Origin: Bacteroidota bacterium
GTDB lineage: Bacteria; Bacteroidota; Bacteroidia; 2-12-FULL-35-15
Direction: 5' to 3'
Assembly: GCA_947476185.1 (NCBI GenBank)
Contig: CANJPX010000025.1
Location: 1-44,651 of the forward strand
DNA: 44,651 nt
The position numbers and the translations under genes are program-made. The first letter of the stretch is position 1. Each line of letters opens with the position of its first letter. The notes under the pieces were generated by a model. That model saw only the letters and a program-made list of their open reading frames with translations. It searched no databases and had not been told where the DNA came from. This document shows, piece by piece, positions 35,203 to 43,361 of the stretch.

Positions 35203-37206
35203 TTAAAACTGTTTTCTAGGACGTCTTTCACGTGAAAAATTACTTTTTCTGTCTCCGCCTGTTGATTCAGTTCCTGTACTTTTTGAGGCTGGTTTTTCAG
35301 AACGATCGCTATATGATTTGCGTTCTCCTGAATCGCTATTGCTTTTTGCATAACCACCTTTATCAGAACGGTCGCTATAGGATTTGCGCTCTCCGGATGA
35401 GTTTCTGTCAGAACGGTCGCTGTATGATTTGCGTTCTCCTGAACCAGAACTTCTACGATCACCGGATCCACTTCTTCCTTTATAACCACCTCTGTCTCCG
35501 CCTCTTTCTCCTCCTCTATCAGAACGGTTTCCGTAACTTTTACGTTCTCCACCGCCAAAAGATCTTTTGTTCCCACCACCTTCATATCCTCCACTCGATC
35601 TTCCTTCGCTAGCTCCGCGAGATTCGATACGAACATTACGATTATTGTAACGTGCATTTTTGAATGTTCCCTGGATTACTTCAGCAGCTTCCGTTTTTAC
35701 TTCAATAAAAGAAAAACTTGATTTCACTTCAATATTAACTATTGAAGCTAAATCAACACCAGAAACTTCAGCGATATATTCCTTCATTGAAGTGCTATCC
35801 AAACTGTCTAATTCACCAAGGTTGATGAACAATTTAGTAATACCGGGAGTTGAAGAAGAACGCTCTCTATCTCTTGAAGAAGAAGCGTTTAGATCAGGTG
35901 CATTTTTGTAATAATCTAAAAAGCGGTTAAACTCGGTAGATACAAAACGTTTGATAATATCTTCTCTGGTTAGTTCTTTTAATTCTTCATAAATGTTTGG
36001 CAGATAAGCTTCAATCGCCTCTTCATTTACTTCCACATTATGGATCTTTTTCACCAAGCTGAAAAGTTGTTTTTCACAAGCTTCAAATCCTGTAGGGATA
36101 GTACCTTGAATAAATTTCTTTTTGATGATACGTTCAATGATTCGGATCTTTCCAACTTCTTTCATATTGATAATACAGATCGAAGTACCGGTTTTACCCG
36201 CACGGGCAGTACGTCCTGAACGGTGTGTGTAATTTTCAATCTCATCAGGTAAATTATAATTGATAACGTGAGTTACGTCATTCACATCAATACCACGAGC
36301 TGCAACATCAGTTGCAACAAGCATTTGAAGTGAACGGGCACGGTAACGTTTCATTACGTGATCGCGTTGTTGTTGAGATAAGTCGCCATGCAAAGAATCT
36401 GCACCATAACCATCTTTTATCAAGGCATCAGCTATTTCTTGTGTTTCGATGCGGGTACGACAAAATACAATTGCAAAAATATCAGGGTTAGAATCCGCAA
36501 TACGTTTTAATGCCGCATATTTATCACGAGCCTGAACGACATAATATATGTGTTCGATGTTTTCGTTTCCGGCATTTTTAGTTCCTGCAGTGATCTCTAC
36601 AGGTTTTTCCATGTAATTTTTAGAGATACGCAATACCTCATCCGGCATGGTTGCAGAAAATAACCATGTGTTTTTTTCTTCCGGTGTTTGAGATAAAATA
36701 GTATCAAGATCTTCTTTGAATCCCATGTTCAGCATTTCATCTGCTTCATCCAATACAGCAAAACGAACGTTACTGAAGTTTACTCGTCTGCGATCGATCA
36801 TATCACATAATCTTCCAGGAGTTGCAACAACGATCTGTGCTCCTTTTTTAATGTCGCGGGATTGATTGTCAATACTTGCTCCCCCATAAACTGCAACGAT
36901 ATTTGCTCCGTCAATGTATTTTGTGTAGCTCTGAAGATCGCGTGTGATCTGCATACACAATTCGCGTGTAGGGCAAATGATCACCGCTTGTGTATCACGT
37001 GAAGTGAAATCTATCAAGTGGGTTAAAGGCAAACCAAAGGCTGCTGTTTTTCCTGTACCTGTTTGCGCAAGTGCGACAAGGTCGGTATTACCTTTTAATA
37101 ATACAGGAATTACTTTTTCCTGGATCGGAGTTGGAGTTTCAAAACCCAATTCTGTTACCGCTTTAACAATAGCATTGTTAAAGCCTAACGCTTCAAATTT
37201 GTTCAT
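35203..37206 (-). CDS. DEAD-box RNA helicase with DbpA-type RNA-binding domain and Arg/Ser/Gly-rich tail
   Basis: 667 residues. The helicase core (1-380) has PTPIQEKVIPVLL, AQTGTGKTAAFG, PTRELCMQ, VLDEADEM, SATMP, ATDVAARGID and HRSGRTARAG. A linker leads to a DbpA/CsdA-like RNA recognition domain (about 470-545, with GITKLFINLGELD and FSFIEVKTEAAEVI). The last 110 residues are a disordered Arg-Gly-Ser tail with repeats of SGERKSYSDRSD. This is the architecture of cold-shock helicases CsdA/DeaD that assist ribosome assembly and RNA turnover at low temperature. A long structured leader upstream suggests post-transcriptional regulation. Do not confuse it with the coreless-tail helicase at 22299-23423. 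Confidence 0.95.
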   Translation of the reverse strand: MNKFEALGFNNAIVKAVTELGFETPTPIQEKVIPVLLKGNTDLVALAQTGTGKTAAFGLPLTHLIDFTSRDTQAVIICPTRELCMQITRDLQSYTKYIDGANIVAVYGGASIDNQSRDIKKGAQIVVATPGRLCDMIDRRRVNFSNVRFAVLDEADEMLNMGFKEDLDTILSQTPEEKNTWLFSATMPDEVLRISKNYMEKPVEITAGTKNAGNENIEHIYYVVQARDKYAALKRIADSNPDIFAIVFCRTRIETQEIADALIKDGYGADSLHGDLSQQQRDHVMKRYRARSLQMLVATDVAARGIDVNDVTHVINYNLPDEIENYTHRSGRTARAGKTGTSICIINMKEVGKIRIIERIIKKKFIQGTIPTGFEACEKQLFSLVKKIHNVEVNEEAIEAYLPNIYEELKELTREDIIKRFVSTEFNRFLDYYKNAPDLNASSSRDRERSSSTPGITKLFINLGELDSLDSTSMKEYIAEVSGVDLASIVNIEVKSSFSFIEVKTEAAEVIQGTFKNARYNNRNVRIESRGASEGRSSGGYEGGGNKRSFGGGERKSYGNRSDRGGERGGDRGGYKGRSGSGDRRSSGSGERKSYSDRSDRNSSGERKSYSDRSDKGGYAKSNSDSGERKSYSDRSEKPASKSTGTESTGGDRKSNFSRERRPRKQF

Positions 37207-37375
37207 TAATTATTTATTAAGTTAATATTACAGTCGTCACTTACAAGGAGGTACATGTGAGTTGAATCCGACAACTGTTTTTTAAGGAGCCCACCATCAT
37301 TGGTCTTCGGGCTTTTTTCGGCAATGTTCTACAGTCGTAAATTCGTCTCAGCAAAAATCCTATTTTGACTAAAAC
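37207..37375 (-). promoter_or_regulatory. Long structured 5' leader of the DEAD-box helicase gene
   Basis: A leader of about 165 bases runs from the predicted start near 37375 (-7 box TATCTTTG at 37381-37388) to the ATG at 37206. Three hairpins are visible in RNA order: AGCCC...ACCA-loop-TGGT...GGGCT type (37288-37313), AGTTG-loop-CAACT (37260-37276) and TCAC..TAC-CTCCTT-GTA.GTGA (37237-37260). The last displays CUCCUU in its loop within ACCUCCUU, identical to the 16S anti-SD; a second CUCCUU follows the first hairpin. A 9-base direct repeat ACGACTGTA flanks the structured part (37330-37338 and 37229-37237). Confidence 0.55.
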
Positions 37376-37380
37376 CGGTG

Positions 37381-37388
37381 CAAAGATA
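37381..37388 (-). promoter_or_regulatory. -7 box of the DEAD-box helicase gene
   Basis: TATCTTTG on the minus strand, an exact TAnnTTTG. No clear TTTG is seen 19 bases upstream. Confidence 0.5.
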
Positions 37389-37436
37389 ATATAATTAATT
37401 GAATTGGTGCTATTTATAAAAAAAAACGATTCTAAT

Positions 37437-38012
37437 CTACTGTTTTTTATTATAAAAGGATATCAGTTTTTCATTTAATATGAAAATGATGTCGTCATAA
37501 GAACGTGTGCTGACAAGGGCTTGGTTCTTTTTTATTAAATACGGGAATGGTGCTTTTAATTGATCGTAATTTTTATCTTTAATAATAAATGCGTCTAATT
37601 GTGTTGTTTCACTTTCATCAAATTCCCCAATCAAGTAGTTGTCACTGCTAAAGGAAGAATCTATTTTCATATCAGTATTAAAAATAATTGCTTTATACTT
37701 TCCTTCTTTCACCTCAGTGGAATGATTGGAATAAAAAAAGTATACCTGGCAAAAATTAAAATTTTCTTTAAAAGCTTTGATTATAGAAAGGTTTGTAGCT
37801 TCCTGACTCATTCGGATTTCTTCAGATTCTTTCTCCTTACCAATTTTTTTTAATGCATTTATTTTTAGTTGTGATGTTTTTAGACGGATAAATAATGCTC
37901 CATTTTTAAGTAGGACAATATTTGCCCGAGCTTTTTCTTTTGCTTTTTGAGCCTTGGAAGCGCTAGTACTAAAAATGAAAAGGAGGGATAATATGTAAAT
38001 AAAGTATTTCAC
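37437..38012 (-). CDS. Secreted protein of unknown function, GTG start
   Basis: 191 residues if translation starts at the GTG at 38012, giving the signal peptide VKYFIYILSLLFIFSTSASKAQ; a GTG 12 codons upstream would put a charged peptide before it. That choice is supported by the duplicated gene start at 38214-38263, where the same GTG-AAG-TAC context is kept. The mature protein has a basic helical region (AKEKARANIVLLKNGALFIRLKTSQ), then alternating strands (YKAIIFNTDM, YDDIIFILNEK). I recognise no family. It lies just downstream of rnpB, and its promoter region is in the duplicated segment (-7-like TATTTTTG at 38093-38100). Confidence 0.7.
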   Translation of the reverse strand: MKYFIYILSLLFIFSTSASKAQKAKEKARANIVLLKNGALFIRLKTSQLKINALKKIGKEKESEEIRMSQEATNLSIIKAFKENFNFCQVYFFYSNHSTEVKEGKYKAIIFNTDMKIDSSFSSDNYLIGEFDESETTQLDAFIIKDKNYDQLKAPFPYLIKKNQALVSTRSYDDIIFILNEKLISFYNKKQ

Positions 38013-38437
38013 AAAATTTAATTTTGATTTATAAAAAACATTGGCCACAAATTTGAATTCATCCCCCTGACCCCTTCAAAGGGAGACACGCTCAAAAATA
38101 TAATCTAAGTTTACTTTACACAGATCAGTATTTGTATAAACTAGTAATTTGTAGTGAACAAAAACAGGCCTAAAAGCCGGGTTCTGTCGAGTTCTATCGT
38201 CTATTTAGATCTTTATGTAAAAAAAGTACTTCACAAAACTAAATTTTGATTTATAAAAAACATTGGCCACAAATTTGAATTCATACCCCTGCCTCCTTCA
38301 AAGGGGAACACGCTCAAAAATATGATCTAAGTTTACTTTATACAGATTAGTATTTGTATAAACTAGTAATTTGTAGTGTTAAAAAAAACAGGCCTATAAG
38401 CCGGGTTCTGTCGAGTTCTATCATTTATCTAGATCTT
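37992..38437. repeat. Diverged tandem duplication of about 223 bp across the rnpB/secreted-gene junction
   Basis: Unit A (37992-38213) and unit B (38214-38437) align end to end at an offset of 222 to 224 bases with roughly 20 differences (about 92% identity by eye) and a 2-base indel. Each unit holds, on the minus strand, the last 50 or so bases of rnpB, a spacer with TATTTTTG, and the start of the secreted-protein gene. In B the rnpB end is the intact one and the gene start stops after a few codons (VKYFFYIKI-stop). In A the gene start is the intact one and the rnpB end is a remnant. Confidence 0.9.
38165..38213 (-). pseudogene. Detached copy of the rnpB 3' end
   Basis: The minus strand reads AGATCTAAATAGACGATAG then AACTCGACAGAACCCGGC and ends TTTTAGGCCTG, matching the 3' end of rnpB (P2, P4 and P1 3' strands). 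It has no 5' partner, so it cannot be a working RNase P RNA. It arose from the tandem duplication. Confidence 0.85.
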
Positions 38438-38727
38438 GTATCACTACAAAACTCAAGCAACCTACCCTCCGGAATTGAGCGAGCAGCTCTTATGCTCCGG
38501 TTTATTTGGTCTTTCAACTCCCAAGGTTTACCCGTATTAATTGTTGCCAACCAATACCGTGAGCTCTTACCTCACATTTTCACCCTTACTATTCTTGCGA
38601 ACAGCGGTACTTTTCTGTGGCACTTGCTGTCTTCATATTGCTATGAATCCTTCCTGTTAGGAAGTGGGATGCTCTGTGTTGCCCGGACTTTCCTCTTCAT
38701 ATTGCTATGAAGCGATAGAACGGCCTG
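38389..38727 (-). ncRNA. rnpB: RNase P RNA component, type A
   Basis: About 339 nucleotides. This ribozyme removes tRNA 5' leaders. Signatures on the minus strand: P1 arms CAGGCC (5') and GGCCTG (3'), P2 arms GTTCTATC and GATAGAAC, the CR-I segment GAGGAAAGTCCGGGC, and the universal GACAGAACCCGGCTTAT near the 3' end that forms P4 with it. The L15 segment GGAGGGTAGGTTGC carries the GGU-type site that pairs with tRNA CCA. A T8 run follows the 3' end. The upstream -7 box at 38733-38740 fits the 5' end. The forward ORF here is a chance antisense frame. Confidence 0.95.
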
Positions 38728-38732
38728 CGGTA

Positions 38733-38740
38733 CAAAGATA
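38733..38740 (-). promoter_or_regulatory. -7 box of rnpB
   Basis: TATCTTTG, an exact TAnnTTTG, ending 6 bases before the predicted RNA 5' end (CAGGCC at 38727), the spacing expected for a -7 element. Confidence 0.65.
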
Positions 38741-38849
38741 GTTTATTTGTTCATTGATTCATCCGTTTATTGGTCAGTAATGTCCGTTCTGATCCTTTAA
38801 ACTGGAAAATATATTGAAGGAAAGATATTGTTTTGAACAAGAGAACTGA

Positions 38850-39881
38850 TCAACCTAAAACTATTTCGGTAGCACCAAACCCGTATTTAGAATAGGCTCC
38901 GTCATGTACACGCAAATTGTTATAGGATGAGAGAATCGAGCGAACCTCTTGCTTTAATCGTCCATTTCCAACACCATGAATCACGACTAGTTTTCTGTAA
39001 TGTTCGTTGATGGCTTTATCCAGGGCTTTTTGAAATTGTTTTAGCTGAATTTGAATTATTTCTGCATTGCTCATCCCCGAATAGTTATCCATCAACTCCT
39101 CAATGTGAAGATCTATTTCCATTTCAAATGCAGGATTATTATTTGCATGTGGTTTCGATCGTTTTGGAGTATCCGAGTAGTTTTGCTTTTGGAAAAGAAT
39201 TTTTGACAGATCCATTTTTGGAGAATACGTCTCCTCCTTTTGATTTTCATCCATCTGAAAAACATTTATTATCAAAGACTTTTGTGAGATGAAGCTGTTT
39301 TCTAAAAATGCATTTTCTTTATAAAGCTTTATTGGTTTTAGCCTTATAACTTCACTTATCGGTAATTGATGTTCATGTTTATGTTCATCAAAAAAGAGAA
39401 CGTCAATTTTGAAATTTGAGCTTTCGGTCAATAATTCCTGATCGATGGTTTCAATTAAAGAATGCTCGAATGACCCTAGATTACCTGTTTCAATGGTTTT
39501 AAAACCATCCTGACTAAAAATAGAATAAGTAAATAATATTTGATAATTTGTATGATTGATCATCCAGACATTAAAATCTGAATGAGAGATATTATTTTCT
39601 TTTTCAGGTGAGAAAGCTATGTAAATACCCTCTTGCTCTTCTTTTTTTGAAGAAGTATTGTTCTTGATTTTCTCAAATGACTCCTCCGGAATTTCAACAA
39701 TTTTTGCTTGTACTTGAGAAGGAGAGGTATTATTTATTATTAACAATTGAGTAACTGCAAAGGGCAATTCAAAACCATCTTCAATTGTAACTCCTACAGT
39801 GGATTTGTTGATTATTTTACTAACAACACCCTCTCCTTTTTCATTTAAGAACCTGACCTTATCTCCAATCTTGAAATTCAT
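38850..39881 (-). CDS. DUF2027-Smr domain protein
   Basis: 343 residues. The N-terminal DUF2027 region begins FKIGDKVRFLNEKGEGVVSKI and continues as a beta-rich barrel (IYIAFSPEKENN, YQILFTYSIFSQDG). The C-terminal Smr domain reads EIDLHIEELMDNYSGMSNAEIIQIQLKQF and then KLVVIHGVGNGRLKQEVRSIL, with the DLHIE and HGxGxGxLK motifs. Smr domains are nucleases; in MutS2 and related proteins they act on DNA junctions or on collided ribosomes' mRNA. The partner of this two-domain form is unknown. Its ATG at 39881 is divergent from the lipoprotein gene, 45 bases apart. Confidence 0.93.
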   Translation of the reverse strand: MNFKIGDKVRFLNEKGEGVVSKIINKSTVGVTIEDGFELPFAVTQLLIINNTSPSQVQAKIVEIPEESFEKIKNNTSSKKEEQEGIYIAFSPEKENNISHSDFNVWMINHTNYQILFTYSIFSQDGFKTIETGNLGSFEHSLIETIDQELLTESSNFKIDVLFFDEHKHEHQLPISEVIRLKPIKLYKENAFLENSFISQKSLIINVFQMDENQKEETYSPKMDLSKILFQKQNYSDTPKRSKPHANNNPAFEMEIDLHIEELMDNYSGMSNAEIIQIQLKQFQKALDKAINEHYRKLVVIHGVGNGRLKQEVRSILSSYNNLRVHDGAYSKYGFGATEIVLG

Positions 39882-39885
39882 TTTG

Positions 39886-39921
39886 CAAATTTATGGCTTT
39901 AAAACCATTTTCGTATATTTG
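39886..39921. promoter_or_regulatory. Two divergent -7 boxes beside start codons
   Basis: TAAATTTG (39886-39893, minus) and TATATTTG (39914-39921, plus) are both exact TAnnTTTG boxes. They end 4 and 5 bases before the ATGs at 39881 and 39927, so both transcripts could be leaderless. Neither has a good TTTG 19 bases upstream. Confidence 0.4.
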
Positions 39922-39926
39922 TTTTG

Positions 39927-40871
39927 ATGAAACTTAAAAAATTATTCACTCTAATTGCAATTGCATATCTGATGTTATTTTGGAGTTGTAGCAAGGATAT
40001 CCCAGCTTCTTTTTATAATACACAAAATGTGATCATTGTTGTTGTTGATGGCGCACGATATACGGAAACTTGGGGCGAAGCATCTCAGCAATTTATCCCT
40101 CATCGTTCTGCAATGCTTTCGGAAGGTGTTTTTTGCAGTCAGTTTTATAATAATGGTTTTACTTCCACTTGTCCGGGGCATACCGCCATTTGTACAGGTG
40201 TCTATCAGAATATAAATAATACAGGTGCCGAATATCCTGCTAATCCATCCGTATTCCAATATTGGTTAAAAACATATAATAGACCAAATTCTGAAGCTTG
40301 GGTGATTGCTACCAAAGATAAATTGGAAATTTTATCCGATTGCACAGATCCGGAATGGAAAGGTAAATTTCGGCCGATGACAGATTGTGGAAATTTTGGA
40401 CTCGGATCAGGCTATAGAGAAGATTTTACGACCTTCATGAGCGTATCAACAAAGCTTTCCTCCTATCGTGTTCGTTTGGCGATCATCAATTTTAAGCAAC
40501 CGGATGCTGCTGCTCATGCGAATGACTCGGCAGCTTATTTGCAAGGAATAAAGGATACCGATAATTATATTTATCAATTATGGCAGCAACTACAAAGTGA
40601 TGATTTTTATAAAAACAAAACGACATTGATTGTTACCAACGACCATGGACGACATACCGCAGGTCATTTAGACGGTTTTGTTTCCCATGGTGATAATTGT
40701 GATGGATGCAGACATATTGAGTTTTTTGCCCTGGGACCTGATTTTAAACAAAATTACATATCCAAAACAACCTACGAGCAAACAGATATAACCAATACTG
40801 TTGCAGAACTGATGGGTTTTCCTATACCCACTTCAAATGGAAAGGTTATGAAAGATATTTTCAAAAAATAA
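39927..40871 (+). CDS. Alkaline phosphatase/phosphodiesterase superfamily lipoprotein
   Basis: 314 residues from the ATG at 39927 (a TTG precedes it). The N-terminus MKLKKLFTLIAIAYLMLFWSC is a signal peptide with Cys21 as the likely lipidation site. The catalytic domain shows NVIIVVVDGARYTETWG with the metal-binding Asp, FTSTCPGHTAICTG with the Thr nucleophile, DAAAHANDSAAY and TNDHGRH plus SHGDNC with further metal ligands. Superfamily members cleave phosphate mono- or diesters; nucleotide pyrophosphatase-like activity is a reasonable guess. Its stop at 40871 abuts the comEC stop at 40872. No phosphate-metabolism gene is adjacent. Confidence 0.9.
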   Translation: MKLKKLFTLIAIAYLMLFWSCSKDIPASFYNTQNVIIVVVDGARYTETWGEASQQFIPHRSAMLSEGVFCSQFYNNGFTSTCPGHTAICTGVYQNINNTGAEYPANPSVFQYWLKTYNRPNSEAWVIATKDKLEILSDCTDPEWKGKFRPMTDCGNFGLGSGYREDFTTFMSVSTKLSSYRVRLAIINFKQPDAAAHANDSAAYLQGIKDTDNYIYQLWQQLQSDDFYKNKTTLIVTNDHGRHTAGHLDGFVSHGDNCDGCRHIEFFALGPDFKQNYISKTTYEQTDITNTVAELMGFPIPTSNGKVMKDIFKK

Positions 40872-42971
40872 TTACATAATAATTTCAAAAGCTCCAGTCT
40901 CCGTCACAGCAAAATATTCTTGATTCATTGCAATACATTCTTTCTTCCATTTATTTATCCTGTACTCAGAATTTGAAGAATCAAAAATGATGGTTTTAAC
41001 ATGAAATAATCGATCCATTTCTGAAAGGCTCATATTAGTATTGTTCGATACTATCAAATAGTCGAGGTTCAATTGTTTCGATTCAGCATTTTTAAATTTG
41101 ATCGCATTTTTTAACACCATCAGTTTTTTATCAAAGAACTGAATGGCATTATTTTCATATTTGAAATTGTCATTACTATAATCCTTCGAAATTATTTTTG
41201 TGTTATCAAGCCCTAAGTCCCACCAGTTATGTTTAATATGGAATAATAAGCCACTTTTGTTTTGGGCATAAACTGAGTCTGTCAAGAGAATATTGCTTTT
41301 TGAACTAATAAAATCAAAAACACTTGTTTTAGGAATATTATATACAATGATTTTTTTCTGAGAGAATTCAGAATATTGTTCTACTGTCTGACTGATAAGA
41401 ATTAAAATAAAAAAGGATAAGGCGTAGATCAGATATCTGAATTTACGTTCACTAAAATAAAACAGGAATAAAATAATTACTCCATATAATAACCATGTTT
41501 CCAGAACAGAAATAGAGACACCTTGCAATACTGAGAAAGGAAGAGATTCCATCCATTTAACCGACAAGTTCAATAGCCATATAAGCCAAGAGAAAACAAT
41601 GGCTAAATATTTTACAAACACAGGTATCTGCGCAAAAGTAAAAACGGCAATTCCAATATAAATGATGACCGTTGAAATTGGAATAACAATTAAATTAGAA
41701 AGTAAAAAATAGTTAGGGAATTGGTGAAAATAAAACAATGCTAAGGGGCATGTTGCTACTTGTGCAGCGATAGATACAGAAGTTATCGTCCAGATCTGGT
41801 TTAATAACCAATTATCAAATTCGAACCAAGCATGGATCTTCGGTTGAATATATACGATACCGATAACAGCTAAATAGGAAAGTTGAAATCCTACATCCAT
41901 GATTAGGTATGGATTTATTAAAAGCAAAAACAAGACCGATGCGGCTAATGTATTATAAATGTTGGTTTGTCGGTTGAAAGCTTTTGCAAAGATCACAAAA
42001 CTGAGCATTGTTGCGGACCTTAGTACAGATGGAGACAATCCTGTAAGGGCAGCGTAAAACCATAGAAATAATAATAATAAAATACTTTTAAAAATCTGAC
42101 CATGTTTATGTTTATCAAGAAAAAAAAGCAGCCAGCTAAAAACGAAATAAACAATTGCAACATGTAATCCAGAAACAGACAGAACATGTAATGCTCCGGA
42201 GCTGGAATAAGCGGAAATTATTTCTGCATCTAATTTATCAGTATAGCCTAATAATAGTGCAGCACCCACAGAAAGTTCATCATCCTTTAACTTGTTAAAT
42301 TTTAACACATCCATTAATTTATCCCGCAATCCGATAGAATATTTTAAAATAAAGTTCCCGAAATTACTTCCAAGGCTTTTCCAGTCGTCATTCTTAACAT
42401 ATGATTGGCTATTGATATTATGAAATGACAAAAATCTTTTATAATTAAATTCTCCAGGGTTTTGCGGATCAGGTATATCCTTAAATGATGCATTCATTAC
42501 CAGTTCATCGCCATATTTTAAATGCAGGGCGTTAGCGTCTTTTTCGATATAAATGATAGCTTTCCCTGTTGTGTTGACCCAGTCAGCACCCTTTTTGACT
42601 GCAACAATATCCATTACAATTTTTATTGATTTTTCTTTTTCGATGTACGAATCAGCGAGGCGGGCATAAACTGTATTTGTTCCACCACAATAATTTGAAA
42701 AATGATTAGGAGAAAATTTCTGAGTTTTAAAAATTGTTAATTGGTAGGCGAAAGTAAAAAGTAATAAATTGATAACAACCCCTAGCCAATGGGATTTGCG
42801 GTAAGAAATATAAAATCTTGGAATTAACACAATTGCTCCTATGATTACAAATAGACATAAAGAGAAAAGCAGTATGTTATTTACCTGAATTGGGAAATAG
42901 ATAGCACAAATAATCCCCAATAAAAATGGTAAAAGTAAACGAACTAGCGGAACCTGATTCCAGACTTTCAT
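40872..42971 (-). CDS. comEC: ComEC/Rec2 family DNA-uptake channel protein
   Basis: 699 residues. ComEC carries single-stranded DNA across the inner membrane in natural transformation. The N-terminal membrane region is followed by the DUF4131 domain (residues about 25-180) and then the competence domain with GAALLLGYTDKLD, SSSGALHVLSVSGLHVAIVY and AALTGLSPSVLRSATM, the family hallmark, plus about ten helices. The C-terminal 180 residues are a shortened, degenerate metallo-beta-lactamase-like part without HxHxDH, as is common in Bacteroidota. No other competence gene is nearby. The gene is monocistronic and its stop directly follows the phosphatase gene's stop. Confidence 0.93.
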   Translation of the reverse strand: MKVWNQVPLVRLLLPFLLGIICAIYFPIQVNNILLFSLCLFVIIGAIVLIPRFYISYRKSHWLGVVINLLLFTFAYQLTIFKTQKFSPNHFSNYCGGTNTVYARLADSYIEKEKSIKIVMDIVAVKKGADWVNTTGKAIIYIEKDANALHLKYGDELVMNASFKDIPDPQNPGEFNYKRFLSFHNINSQSYVKNDDWKSLGSNFGNFILKYSIGLRDKLMDVLKFNKLKDDELSVGAALLLGYTDKLDAEIISAYSSSGALHVLSVSGLHVAIVYFVFSWLLFFLDKHKHGQIFKSILLLLFLWFYAALTGLSPSVLRSATMLSFVIFAKAFNRQTNIYNTLAASVLFLLLINPYLIMDVGFQLSYLAVIGIVYIQPKIHAWFEFDNWLLNQIWTITSVSIAAQVATCPLALFYFHQFPNYFLLSNLIVIPISTVIIYIGIAVFTFAQIPVFVKYLAIVFSWLIWLLNLSVKWMESLPFSVLQGVSISVLETWLLYGVIILFLFYFSERKFRYLIYALSFFILILISQTVEQYSEFSQKKIIVYNIPKTSVFDFISSKSNILLTDSVYAQNKSGLLFHIKHNWWDLGLDNTKIISKDYSNDNFKYENNAIQFFDKKLMVLKNAIKFKNAESKQLNLDYLIVSNNTNMSLSEMDRLFHVKTIIFDSSNSEYRINKWKKECIAMNQEYFAVTETGAFEIIM

Positions 42972-43136
42972 AAATTATAATAGATAAGTTGCTAAATTAA
43001 AAACAATACCATAGGAATTGAAAATAAATACTATTTATCCTGATTGGGCCATATTCTGAAATATTAATTTTCAAAAAAAATATTATTATATATTTGTTAT
43101 ATCAATAATGACAATAATAATCTAAAGCATTTCACA

Positions 43137-43311
43137 ATGGAAAATTTGCAATATTATTATGATTTGGTGGAGAAATGCATAGGCAATCAAGGTGTTGATA
43201 CGCCATTATGTCGTGGTGACAATACAGGAAATGGAGTTTAGCTAAGAGGTCTGCAGCTGTTTGGATAGACCTATACTATATTGAACTAGAAAAAAGGACA
43301 TACTTTCCGGA
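43137..43311 (+). pseudogene. Decayed YbjN-like gene
   Basis: From the ATG at 43137 the frame reads MENLQYYYDLVEKCIGNQG and VDTPLCRGDN, then ends at a TAG at 43239-43241. In the -1/+2 frame the homology goes on directly: WSLAKRSAAVWIDLYYIELEKRTYF. This pattern matches a Bacteroidota YbjN-domain family (from memory: LVEKCI..LGVDPELCRGEK..GQWNLKKGSAxVWVDVWYIEKEKRPYF in part). A single-base loss near 43230 breaks the frame, and the second half of the family is missing after the YF position. A -7 box TATATTTG (43089-43096) survives upstream. The rest of 42972-43361 shows nothing else. Confidence 0.72.
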
Positions 43312-43361
43312 ACAGGAAACAAATATCTGGGAAACAAAAAAAATAGTATTCGTTGCATATA

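Noticed and set aside
35196-35657. 153-residue alternate-frame ORF rich in Glu and Val
   Set aside because: It overlaps the Arg/Ser/Gly-rich tail of the DEAD-box helicase in another frame, a product of the repeats.
37288-37318. Plus-strand intrinsic terminator (hairpin plus T6)
   Set aside because: No plus-strand gene leads into it; it lies in the minus-strand helicase leader, where the same arms act as a hairpin.
38354-38710. 118-residue plus-strand ORF
   Set aside because: It is antisense to RNase P RNA, whose conserved segments and pairing arms account for the sequence.
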